DNA of 37,278 nt. Source: Bryobacterales bacterium. GTDB lineage: Bacteria; Acidobacteriota; Terriglobia; Bryobacterales; Bryobacteraceae. Location: NCBI GenBank assembly GCA_020854055.1, contig JADZGD010000104.1, forward strand, positions 1-37,278, written 5' to 3'. A program made the position numbers and the translations under genes. Numbering within the stretch: the first letter of the stretch is position 1; the number at the start of each line of letters is the position of its first letter. Under the pieces are notes generated by a model, which did no database searches, was not told the DNA's origin, and saw only the letters and a program-made list of their open reading frames with translations. Positions 17,301-24,110 of this stretch are shown in pieces.

Positions 17301-18874
17301 CAGTCATTGAAGTGGCCCGAGATGATGACGGTCTTAAGCCGTGTCTCGAGGGGCCCCATCCAGATGGTGGAATAGCCGCCATAGGAGAGGCCGTAGTAAC
17401 CGATGTGATTGCCGTCAACATAGGGCAGGGTCTGGAGAAAGTCGACCACACGGCGCAACTTGCGCACTTCGAGGGCCGTACGAAGCATACCGAGCGATGC
17501 GGCTTTACGGACGATGGGATTGATCAGTTCGCGCTGCGGCGTCGGAACAGTGAGATAGGGAGCAAAGACGACGAAGCCCTGTTCGGCCAGCCGCGCGCCA
17601 AACTGATGATAAACCTTACTGGGATCGGGATTCTCGCCCACTCCAGTAATGTCCTTGGGCTGCCCGCCCAGGCCGTGCTGGCAAACGATGGCCGGCAGCA
17701 AGCCGTTGCGCCTTCGCGGAATGAGCAGGTGGCCGTACACGTCCACGCCATCGAGCGCGCCCAGCTGGACTTCATATGCGGTGAAGTGAGCAGTGACGCG
17801 GAGAAGATTCGTGCGGGGGTTGAGAGGAGCGGCAGGTTCGGCCGGGACACCCATCCAGCGGGCAAGTTCCGTACGTAGCTGGGCGGCTTTCGCACCCGGA
17901 TCCGCGGCGCCGGTCAGGTTCCAGTAATGATAGCGAACGCTTTCGCTCCGGTCGATCAGCTTACGCAGATAACCATGGAGAAACGCGTAGTTAGCTGCAT
18001 TGATAACCGGAGCCAGTTGCTTTGCCGGTCCTGTGGAGGTCAACGCGCCGCCGGCGCCGCGGATCCTGTAGTAGGACTGCGCGCGCCCGAAATCGCCGGC
18101 CTCCGCCTCGAGGGCTAGTTTGCGGGGAGCGACCAATGCCGCGATCTCGGCTCCAGTGAAGTGGTGAAGCTGACCATAGAGCAGCTCCTCGGGGTTGCGG
18201 GCGGAAGCACGAATCACGGCAAGATTGCTGATTGCAGCGGCCAGAAGCGCCGTGTAGCCACCGTAAAGCTGGATGCGTGCCGACGGATACTTCCGCTTCA
18301 GCGCATCGGCTACCGCGAGAGTCTGCTCTACTTCCAGGCCGGGCAGCGTCCTGCCGGCCACAACAGCCAACCGGGTCAAGACCGAACGCTGGGTGGCATC
18401 GGGCAGCCGCCGCGTGATGGAAGCGATTTGCGGACCGGCCATGGGCGGTACCGTCACCATGGACACCACCATTTCATCGTTCGATTCGAGCGGCGAAGGA
18501 TCGAGTGAATCCGTGACGATGGTGATGGCTTTGGTCGAGGTGCCGTGCAAGTTCGCCCGCGCCTCAAAGCCGTCTGTGGTGCTAACCGCTAGTTCGTTGC
18601 CATTGATGGTGGCGGCGGCGCCTGCGTGCGCAGCCACTCCGAGCATGCGGCGCAAGATCGCTTTCTGGTCCGGGCGGTTCCAATTGGCCGCGCGTTCGGC
18701 GGCAGTCCGTTCAATCCGGCGATCCAAATAGTTGAGGATCTGTTGCCGCTGCTGCTCACGCCAGTCCCTGGAAAGTGTGAAGGCGCGCGTCCCGGCGAGA
18801 TGAACTGGAATGTCAAGGGAAGGCTCGGCGGCAAATGCCGCAAAGCAAATAAGCGATAAAAAGACCACCCGCAT
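14387..18874 (-). CDS. Secreted fusion: alpha/beta-hydrolase esterase + GH20/GH67-like glycosidase
   Basis: 1495 residues, signal peptide MRVVFLSLICFAAFAAEP. Residues about 30-270 look like a degenerate alpha/beta-hydrolase (RIQLYGGYTALLAAAIS, then VAPRKLALEAEAGDF) without a nucleophile motif. Residues about 355-630 are an intact esterase: CQHGLGGQ, nucleophile Ser497 in GYYGLSYGG, acid probably in EFADHDATT (575-577), and His614 in AAHEIGG. About 640-810 is a beta-rich linker. About 815-925 matches the GH20-type zincin-like N-domain (EEGFSVIAAPGEVRVSATTPRGVMRGLYWIEDE). From about 929 to 1300 is a barrel with GFNGVWIWLNVEE, KKYGVDVWVYL, GFVVIYDSEGF (Glu1086), CPRC at 1101-1104 and KTEHAVSQEF (Glu1211, Glu1217), ending in a helical domain with NDLKWTAPWG and DSRLGYA. 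The barrel layout recalls GH67 alpha-glucuronidase, but identity is low. A paralogue of the C-terminal half lies at 35612-37278. Confidence 0.85.
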   Translation of the reverse strand: MRVVFLSLICFAAFAAEPSLDIPVHLAGTRAFTLSRDWREQQRQQILNYLDRRIERTAAERAANWNRPDQKAILRRMLGVAAHAGAAATINGNELAVSTTDGFEARANLHGTSTKAITIVTDSLDPSPLESNDEMVVSMVTVPPMAGPQIASITRRLPDATQRSVLTRLAVVAGRTLPGLEVEQTLAVADALKRKYPSARIQLYGGYTALLAAAISNLAVIRASARNPEELLYGQLHHFTGAEIAALVAPRKLALEAEAGDFGRAQSYYRIRGAGGALTSTGPAKQLAPVINAANYAFLHGYLRKLIDRSESVRYHYWNLTGAADPGAKAAQLRTELARWMGVPAEPAAPLNPRTNLLRVTAHFTAYEVQLGALDGVDVYGHLLIPRRRNGLLPAIVCQHGLGGQPKDITGVGENPDPSKVYHQFGARLAEQGFVVFAPYLTVPTPQRELINPIVRKAASLGMLRTALEVRKLRRVVDFLQTLPYVDGNHIGYYGLSYGGYSTIWMGPLETRLKTVIISGHFNDWRPKITDENATTSYLLHPDEDFFNWNVLNRFTHPELIAAMYPRAVMVEFADHDATTTPAWHERAWKQVEEISRAWHTEDRVQRDAFLAAHEIGGMRTFDFANRWLKPAATPERTYTYTVWPTMRDANGIGDSDDDSLPYISTILTTITNPFSVGAGTPAFNGFALRVSRYDHPSALVVRYGTRPGAGDLGTARLKPDSIQPLFDLWYDARIPTVRLAPGRTYYVSLAEASPDPERGHYVLYGRRPLGGKPRPQDFPFAYRSIAPRKGEDTFAFVRTYLERPSPPVFEHQLAAAGDVISLQGAPWKIVNQAPAAEQVVPTAIAGFERFLNSCCKVRLSDSASRDIVVEVKPSVDGVTTEEGFSVIAAPGEVRVSATTPRGVMRGLYWIEDEIRSRQSAALPAGRTVRNARFPVRITTSIYIGGLRYTESSRPFIYTPGLFERISRDGFNGVWIWLNVEEAAGHLSVFQELEDPQASRRLARIQELTQLGKKYGVDVWVYLATNYNHPVPESFYQKYPETRGIGYNNAMCTSDARVRQYQADVVRNIVSQAPGIAGFVVIYDSEGFYYCGNHDASRRRCPRCSKSTCVDLALQVLTNINGAMHQAGGPSKRLIAFSYGRNDEWVKALFPRLPKDITLQVDFSKGGIVERDGVRHQTGDYNLTLIGPPQEFIDHHQLAEQLGLRFITKTEHAVSQEFIFAPYIPAMNQWLRRIEKIREYSADGWFGNWCHYGYLVSLPAQLFTRMSFDPAPPAAEVLPQLARNYYGHAAVPYVLRAWQHFSDGIRQFPYSDNVARLPGPLQKGPSNPFYLDASTPASGRWRAWQNDLKWTAPWGSAIAAKYLGIVRDQFHQGIAELAQAQQAATEPDHKRAIAGEWRIARTIESSLDSILNEIAWIEARDAHAPVARMREILLKERANVIGILPILDSDSRLGYASEGGGIIRGGLFTPELVRWKLGLLDDALARGLLVSELSR

Positions 18875-18877
18875 CAG

Positions 18878-19720
18878 TTACTCCCAAAGTCGATAAAGCG
18901 CCTGATTGCCATCCAACCCCAATCCCTTCTCCAGAGCCTGGGTGAAGAGTTCGTAAGTGAGGGCAGTGCCAGGAGCATCCAGGCCAAGTTGCTCGAAAAA
19001 CTCCCGGGCAAGGCGAAGATCCTTCTGTTGCAAGCGAATCATGAAGCCTGCGGAGAAATCGCCCGCGACGATTTTCGAGCCGAGGTTCGACCACATCCAG
19101 GAACCGGCGGCGCCTGCCGAAACTGCGCTTAGCACCGTTTCGAGATCCAGTCCGGAAGCGCTGGCAAGGCGTAGTCCTTCCACCGCGGCCAGAAGGTTGA
19201 GCGCCCCCACCGCCTGGTTCACCAGCTTCATCTTCTGGCCTGAGCCGGATTCGCCGGCATAAACAATGTTGCTGCCCATCGCTTGAAACAGTGGCAGGCA
19301 GTGGTCAAACGCTTCCTTGCTTCCGCCCACCATGATGGAGAGCGTTCCCTTGCGTGCTCCTAGGTCGCCACCGCTAACCGGCGCATCCAGCATGGCGACG
19401 CCCTGAACGGACAGCCGGCGGGCGAAGTCCATGGTGGCAACCGGGGAGACGGTGCTCATATCGATGTAGACCGTGCCCGCGTGCATCGCGCCGGCGGCGG
19501 CGCCCGAACCGAAAAGCACGTCGTTGACGTCGGGCGTATCCGGCAGCATGGAGATCACCACATCACGATCGCGCGCGGCATCCATCGGCGCCGCAACGGC
19601 GCGGGCGCCATCGATGGTCTTCGGTTGCCGGTCGCAGGTGACCAGATCGTGGCCTGCCTGGACGAGATTCGCCGCCATTGGCATTCCCATAATTCCCAGG
19701 CCGATGAATCCTATCTTCAT
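18878..19720 (-). CDS. Tartronate-semialdehyde-reductase-like (beta-hydroxyacid dehydrogenase) enzyme
   Basis: 280 residues from ATG 19720, chosen over an upstream ATG at 19756 because it gives an ATGA overlap with the preceding gene and starts directly at the Rossmann motif MKIGFIGLGIMGMPMAANL. DAPVSGG at 112-118 (substrate-binding signature), GSGQKMKLVNQ with catalytic Lys165, and the C-terminal all-helical domain with GDFSAGFMIRLQQKDLRLA are all present. The family contains 2-hydroxy-3-oxopropionate reductase (GarR/GlxR), 3-hydroxyisobutyrate dehydrogenase and succinic semialdehyde reductase. Next to a dehydratase and a DapA-family enzyme, reduction of tartronate semialdehyde to D-glycerate is the best guess. 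Stop lies 3 bp before the fusion gene start. Confidence 0.9.
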   Translation of the reverse strand: MKIGFIGLGIMGMPMAANLVQAGHDLVTCDRQPKTIDGARAVAAPMDAARDRDVVISMLPDTPDVNDVLFGSGAAAGAMHAGTVYIDMSTVSPVATMDFARRLSVQGVAMLDAPVSGGDLGARKGTLSIMVGGSKEAFDHCLPLFQAMGSNIVYAGESGSGQKMKLVNQAVGALNLLAAVEGLRLASASGLDLETVLSAVSAGAAGSWMWSNLGSKIVAGDFSAGFMIRLQQKDLRLAREFFEQLGLDAPGTALTYELFTQALEKGLGLDGNQALYRLWE

Positions 19721-20631
19721 AGTTCGCTTCCTAATTCGAGAAACCGGTCCAGGCATTCAGCCAGTTGCAATGTGTCGCTCCACGGCGTTCCCGTATCGCT
19801 GCCTTCAACGAAGGCCAAAAAATCCTGGTCCTGGTTCCGTATGGCCGATTCGTAACTCGCGGCTTCGTCACCCTGCCAGTCAAAAGCGCTCTCGTCGGAG
19901 CGAAGGTGGCTGAAGCCATCGGTTTCTACGGTGTGTTTCGAACCGACCACGGTGACGCGGGAGACCGGCAGCCGGGAGTTATAGGTAACGCCGAGGTGCA
20001 GCGGCGCTCCGCTTTCCAATCGGGCGAGGAGCGCCACGTCTTGTGGACACTCTAACGCCGGGTGGGTGACGCAGGCCAAAGGTTCAAACCAGCCAAACCA
20101 GTGCAACGCCAGGTCGACGTGGTGCGCGGCGTGGTGCAGAAGAGCATCGTCGGTCCAGCTTCTGGGCGTGTGGCGAACGGGCGCGCGGAAACATTCGACG
20201 TGGAGTACCGCTCCTAGTGCATCGTTCTCCAACAGCACGCGCAGCCGGGAGAACCCCGCAAGGTATCGGGAGGTATGCGCACACTGCACCAGCGCGTTAT
20301 GGTCCACAGCGGCCGTGATCAGCGCCCGCGCCTCTACGGCCGATGAACAGGCCGGCAGTTCCACTAGTACATGGCGGCCGGCTTCAAGCGCGGCGTGCGC
20401 CTGTCCGAAATGATGGTGGCTGGGCGAGGCGACGATAACGGCGTCGCACTCATCGAAGACGCGCTCCAGGCTAGTGGTGAAATTCGGGATGTCGTGGGCG
20501 CGGGCAAAGGCTTCGGCCTTGTCCTCGCGCGGGCCGGAAACAATGCGGAGATTCGCGCCTGAGCGGTGAAGCCCCTTGACATGTACGGCGGCAACCGCGC
20601 CATAACCGACAACACCGACTCTGGGGCTCAT
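19717..20631 (-). CDS. Gfo/Idh/MocA-family oxidoreductase with altered EKP motif
   Basis: 304 residues, somewhat short for the family (usually 330-390). Rossmann start VGVVGYGAVAAVHVKGL, then AVIVASPSHHHFGQAHAALEAGRHVLVELP. The family's Glu-Lys-Pro triplet, whose Lys is involved in catalysis, reads Glu91-Leu92-Pro93. The C-terminal domain has the HAAHHVDLALHWFG segment that matches the usual metal/substrate His-Asp helix, and VVGSKHTVETDGF. ATGA overlaps on both sides place it firmly in the operon. It may still bind NAD(P) and a sugar acid; whether it is a dehydrogenase is uncertain. Confidence 0.88.
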   Translation of the reverse strand: MSPRVGVVGYGAVAAVHVKGLHRSGANLRIVSGPREDKAEAFARAHDIPNFTTSLERVFDECDAVIVASPSHHHFGQAHAALEAGRHVLVELPACSSAVEARALITAAVDHNALVQCAHTSRYLAGFSRLRVLLENDALGAVLHVECFRAPVRHTPRSWTDDALLHHAAHHVDLALHWFGWFEPLACVTHPALECPQDVALLARLESGAPLHLGVTYNSRLPVSRVTVVGSKHTVETDGFSHLRSDESAFDWQGDEAASYESAIRNQDQDFLAFVEGSDTGTPWSDTLQLAECLDRFLELGSEL

Positions 20632-21569
20632 AGCGTCTCCAACGCCCGATCCGGATCGAGCCAGTTCGCCTGCTCAAGCAGGCCGCGGAGGCGCTTTTCC
20701 TGCTCGGGATCGAGCGGATAGAAGGGATTGCGGGAGTAACCGCCGCCAAGACCCCACATATTTAGAATGGACCGGTAAGTTGCCAGGTCACTTACCGGTC
20801 CTATTAACTGATGGGTATAAAGATGCACCAGCGGAAGAATGCGCTTCCAGATGCGGAAACCGAGAGCCGCATCGTTGTTCAGCGTGACCGCCTCATACAT
20901 CCGGCGCGCTGCTTCGGGAGCAACATTCAGAATGCCGGAGATCCAGCCGTTGGCGCCTGCGCAAAGCGCTTCAAATGCCGCCTGAAAGGAACCGTAAAAG
21001 ATCGCCATGCGGCCGCCGGCGAGATATTGGAGATCATGCACCGGCACCACCGTCTCATAAGTTGACTTCACCATGTGCAGCACGTCTTCATCAACCAATT
21101 GCGCCACCTCCCGCGGATTGAGATCAACGCACGCCGAGTTGGCGGGATTGTTGTAGAGCATCACGGGGATGTCGATAGCGGCGCGCACATCGCGAAAGTG
21201 GCGGATGACGGCCTGCTTCGAAGGCTTTTGGTAGTAAGGCAGGATGACGATTACCGCGTCCGCGCCCAATTGCTCCGCAGCCTGGCTCAAGTGGATGGTG
21301 TGCCTGGTAGAGTAGTGGCCGGTACCAAAAATTAGCGGCACCCGGTTACCGTTCACTTCGCGGGCGAGGTGAAACAGCCGCAGGCGCTCCTCATTTTCAA
21401 GCGCAATGAATTCGCCGCTGGTTCCTGCGATGACCAGACCATCGACGCCCTGGCCGATCAGCCAGTCCCAGTGACGGGCAGTAAGCTCCTCATCCACGTT
21501 ATTGTCCTTGTCGAACATGGTTAAGGCCGCTGGAAAGATTCCGCGGAATTTCTCGAGTGAATAAGGCAT
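20628..21569 (-). CDS. DapA-family aldolase or dehydratase (N-acetylneuraminate lyase superfamily)
   Basis: 313 residues from ATG 21569, which has GAGGGGAGC just upstream; the longer frame from 21632 would overlap the transporter gene by 50 bp. The fold's signatures are intact: GTSGE at 49-53, PYYQKPS at 111-117, Tyr139 in MLYNNPANS, and Schiff-base Lys168 in HMVKST. Family members include dihydrodipicolinate synthase, KDG aldolase and 5-dehydro-4-deoxyglucarate dehydratase. In this operon it is placed to act on the keto-deoxy acid made by the dehydratase at 22793-23974, so lysine synthesis is unlikely. Which carbon-carbon or carbon-oxygen bond it breaks is not readable. Confidence 0.9.
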   Translation of the reverse strand: MPYSLEKFRGIFPAALTMFDKDNNVDEELTARHWDWLIGQGVDGLVIAGTSGEFIALENEERLRLFHLAREVNGNRVPLIFGTGHYSTRHTIHLSQAAEQLGADAVIVILPYYQKPSKQAVIRHFRDVRAAIDIPVMLYNNPANSACVDLNPREVAQLVDEDVLHMVKSTYETVVPVHDLQYLAGGRMAIFYGSFQAAFEALCAGANGWISGILNVAPEAARRMYEAVTLNNDAALGFRIWKRILPLVHLYTHQLIGPVSDLATYRSILNMWGLGGGYSRNPFYPLDPEQEKRLRGLLEQANWLDPDRALETL

Positions 21570-21582
21570 GATCAAGCTCCCC

Positions 21583-22809
21583 TCAGGTGGGGCGGGACCT
21601 CCGCGCCACCGGGTAGATGGATAAGAATGCAAGCCACGGCAGGGTTCCTATAAGTACAAACATGATCGCCGATTGGTTCAGGTCGGCCAGGTGTCCGATA
21701 TAGGGGCTGACCAACCCATAGGCGATGTTGCCGATACCTCCCAGCATACCCGCGGTGGCTCCCACGTGCGCGGGATCCACATCCTGCACGAGCGTAAGGT
21801 AGATAACCAGGAAGCCGGCAACGCCGGCGGCGGTGAGCACCAGACAGCCCAGTGCGACATAAGCCGACGGCGCCATGCCGGCGATAATCGCCGTGCTCAT
21901 CAACAGACAACTGAGCAGCAGCGCCTGGTTTCGTGCCGGTCCGATCGCCACGCCTTTCGAAACACGGGCTCGAACATACAATCCCGTGAGCAGATTCCCG
22001 GCGTCGAGTCCGCCGTAAATCAGCATCGACAACGCATTGCCCGTACCGAAGCCGAAGCCGCGTTCGGTCTTAAGATAAAGCGGAATCCAATCGGCCAGAA
22101 AGTAGCTGACTGAGTTGACGATGACGGCTACTGCTGCCAGGAGCCAGAAATCACGGCGCATGGCAATCCGGCCGAGGATCGACGGGACCGAGTGGAGATC
22201 AACCGGTGCGCCCGCCATGGCAGCCGACCGGCCGCGCGTGATCAGGAACCACAGCACGATCCAGAAGAAACCAAGGGCGCCTGTAACGTAAAAGGCCGAG
22301 CGCCATCCGTAACGCAACGTAAGGATGGTCACTACGACCGGGGCAAGTATCGCCCCCAGCGCCGTTCCACTGTTGAAGATACCGTTGGCAAGCGGCCGGT
22401 CCTTGGGTTCGAGCATGCGCTCGGTAACCTTCAGCGCGCAGGGCCAGTTAAACGCCTCACCGGCGCCAAGCAACAGCCGGCACATCGACATGCCCGGAAG
22501 CGTGGTTGCCAGGCCGGTGAGCAAACCCGCCAGTGACCAGACGCCGACCGCGGACGGAAAGATAAGGCGCGCGCCAAAAGCATCGACAATCCAGCCCCCG
22601 AAGAACTGAACGGCTGCATAAGAATATCGGAACACCGCAATAATTTCACCGAAGCCTTCTTTATCGGTATGAAACTCGCCGATGATGCGTTCGGCAGTTA
22701 GCGAGAGAACCTGGCGGTCGAGATAGTTGAGCACGGTGGCCAGCAACAGCAGGCCGCAGACCCACCACTTGAGCGATCCCGATACCTGCCGGCTATCTCC
22801 AACCATCAT
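21583..22809 (-). CDS. MFS transporter, anion:cation symporter type (hexuronate/sugar acid)
   Basis: 408 residues from ATGATG at 22809-22804, overlapping the upstream dehydratase gene by 17 bp; the open frame extends to 23082 but those 91 residues are non-hydrophobic shadow sequence. About 12 hydrophobic segments. The first has VLNYLDRQVLSLTAERI, and GAGEAFNWPCALKVTERMLEPKDRPLANGIFNSG follows helix 4, both typical of the ACS family that includes ExuT, GudP and DgoT. That family imports hexuronates, aldarates and galactonate with protons, which agrees with the dehydratase and DapA-family neighbours. Confidence 0.92.
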   Translation of the reverse strand: MMVGDSRQVSGSLKWWVCGLLLLATVLNYLDRQVLSLTAERIIGEFHTDKEGFGEIIAVFRYSYAAVQFFGGWIVDAFGARLIFPSAVGVWSLAGLLTGLATTLPGMSMCRLLLGAGEAFNWPCALKVTERMLEPKDRPLANGIFNSGTALGAILAPVVVTILTLRYGWRSAFYVTGALGFFWIVLWFLITRGRSAAMAGAPVDLHSVPSILGRIAMRRDFWLLAAVAVIVNSVSYFLADWIPLYLKTERGFGFGTGNALSMLIYGGLDAGNLLTGLYVRARVSKGVAIGPARNQALLLSCLLMSTAIIAGMAPSAYVALGCLVLTAAGVAGFLVIYLTLVQDVDPAHVGATAGMLGGIGNIAYGLVSPYIGHLADLNQSAIMFVLIGTLPWLAFLSIYPVARRSRPT

Positions 22810-23974
22810 GCGGTGTGTATGGATAGCGTTCCAAAGCATCGTAGTCGAGTACGATGCCGAGGCCCGGCCGGCAGGGAACCGGAAAATGGCCATCCTGTAA
22901 CTCAATCGGAATGGAAGGGAGCAGATCGCGCCACAAAGTGGCGTCTCCCTCGGATCCGATGGTTTCCAGGTGGTAGTAGTTCGGAACGGAGGCGGCAAAC
23001 TGGAGATTGATGAGGGTCGCGACCGGGCCGTTGGGGTTATGAGGCGCCATTGCCACCGAATAGGCCTCGGCCATGGCCGCAATCTTCTTCAGACCGGTGA
23101 TTCCTCCGCAGTTGACGATGTCGCACTGCAGGATGTCCACCGCCAGTTTTTCGAGAAATGGACGCACGCCATGAATGGTGGCCCATCGCTCGCCGGCCGC
23201 GATCGGGACTGCGGATGAGCGATGAACCTCGGCCAGCACGTTCTCATTTTCCGGCGGCACGGGTTCTTCGATGAACATTAGCTGATAAGGCTCCAGCGCG
23301 CGGCAAAGGCGAACGGCATTCTTCAGACTGAGACGGCCGTGACAATCGACGGCGATTCCGAACTCAGGGCCAACCGCCTCGCGGCCGGCGGCGAAGAACT
23401 CCCCGATGCGCGAAAACGCGGATGGGTTGATGTACTCGGTCTCTTTTACAGAGCGGCCAATCTGGCCGTTGGTTCCGGAATAACCGTGGCCGTCATTGGC
23501 GCGGCAGCCGTAGAACAGCGGCAGTGTCGTCTTGGCGGCATGGTAGCCGCGCGCTTTGCAGCGCGCCAGATTCGCCGCGAATTCTTCCGGGGTCGCCCCG
23601 GCTGGCGAGTGGCAGTAGACGGGCACCCTCGAACGCGTCGGACCGCCGAGCAGTTTGTAAACCGGCACTCCGAGTTGCTGGCCGAGGATATCCCATAGCG
23701 CGCAATCGACGGCGCTAATGGCTGTCGAGTGCATCGGGCCGCCAACCCAGAACGAGTCCCGGTACATCTTCTCCCAGTGCTCTTCAATCGCGGTCGGGTC
23801 TTGGCCGATCAGGTAGCGCCGCAACTGGAGAATCGACTGCTCAACCGTGTGCGTCTTGCGTTTCATCACGGTCTCTGAGATACCCGTGATTCCAGCGTCG
23901 GTGAAGATCATCACGAGCACACAGTTACGAAACTCCAGGTCCACGATGCGCGTCTGCAGGTCGGTAATCTTCAT
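22793..23974 (-). CDS. Galactonate-dehydratase-like enolase-superfamily enzyme
   Basis: 393 residues, first gene of the operon. Start ATG 23974 (MKITDLQTRIVDL). Metal and catalytic residues: Asp210 and His212 (VDCHGRL), Glu236 (EEPVPPEN), Glu262 (AGERW), Asp285 (QCDIVNCGGI) and His312 (APHNPNGPV). The Asp-x-His pair at the second barrel strand and the PHxPxGP loop belong to the D-galactonate/mannonate dehydratase type, not to the Lys-x-Lys type at 4017. Galactonate, gluconate or mannonate are possible substrates. The product would be a 2-keto-3-deoxy acid for the DapA-family enzyme two genes on. Upstream an AATACT ends 8 nt before the ATG without a Shine-Dalgarno. Confidence 0.9.
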   Translation of the reverse strand: MKITDLQTRIVDLEFRNCVLVMIFTDAGITGISETVMKRKTHTVEQSILQLRRYLIGQDPTAIEEHWEKMYRDSFWVGGPMHSTAISAVDCALWDILGQQLGVPVYKLLGGPTRSRVPVYCHSPAGATPEEFAANLARCKARGYHAAKTTLPLFYGCRANDGHGYSGTNGQIGRSVKETEYINPSAFSRIGEFFAAGREAVGPEFGIAVDCHGRLSLKNAVRLCRALEPYQLMFIEEPVPPENENVLAEVHRSSAVPIAAGERWATIHGVRPFLEKLAVDILQCDIVNCGGITGLKKIAAMAEAYSVAMAPHNPNGPVATLINLQFAASVPNYYHLETIGSEGDATLWRDLLPSIPIELQDGHFPVPCRPGLGIVLDYDALERYPYTPHDGWR

Positions 23975-24080
23975 GGCAATCCAGTATTGAACCCGGAGCG
24001 CATCCGAAGCCGTTCTCTGTCCGGGCGGAAACCCAAGCGTAGCAGCACAACCCTATAGCGTCAAATGCAATCATTATACG

Positions 24081-24105
24081 GAATCGATCTATTCGTGATA
24101 TGAAT
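24081..24105. promoter_or_regulatory. Putative LysR operator with three GAAT/ATTC half-sites
   Basis: In the 136-bp divergent region the half-sites GAAT (24081-24084), ATTC (24091-24094) and GAAT (24102-24105) alternate in orientation. ATTC-N7-GAAT at 24091-24105 contains the T-N11-A pattern of LysR sites, and GAAT-N6-ATTC overlaps it. The right part overlaps the likely -10 of the LysR gene, which would give negative autoregulation. Confidence 0.5.
24096..24104 (+). promoter_or_regulatory. Candidate extended -10 for a leaderless lysR mRNA
   Basis: TGA-TATGAA with six bases (TACCGC) to ATG 24111, no Shine-Dalgarno. It is embedded in the putative operator. Confidence 0.45.
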
Positions 24106-24110
24106 ACCGC

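Larger units (their letters stand above)
11810..23974 (-). other. Eight-gene sugar-acid utilisation operon (predicted)
   Basis: Eight consecutive minus-strand genes with junctions of -17, +13, -4, -4, +3, -4 and +19 bp from 5' to 3'. Three of the overlaps are the ATGA type. No promoter-sized gap exists within the block. Functions read as dehydratase, ACS-family transporter, DapA-family enzyme, Gfo/Idh/MocA oxidoreductase, tartronate-semialdehyde-reductase-like enzyme, esterase-glycosidase fusion, amidohydrolase and CocE hydrolase. A LysR gene diverges from the 5' end, the usual position for a regulator of the operon. Confidence 0.8.

Noticed and set aside
22810..23082. Upstream extension of the MFS transporter frame
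   Set aside because: The extra 91 residues are Arg/Pro/Ser-rich and overlap the end of the dehydratase gene; the first transmembrane helix comes just after ATGATG at 22809.
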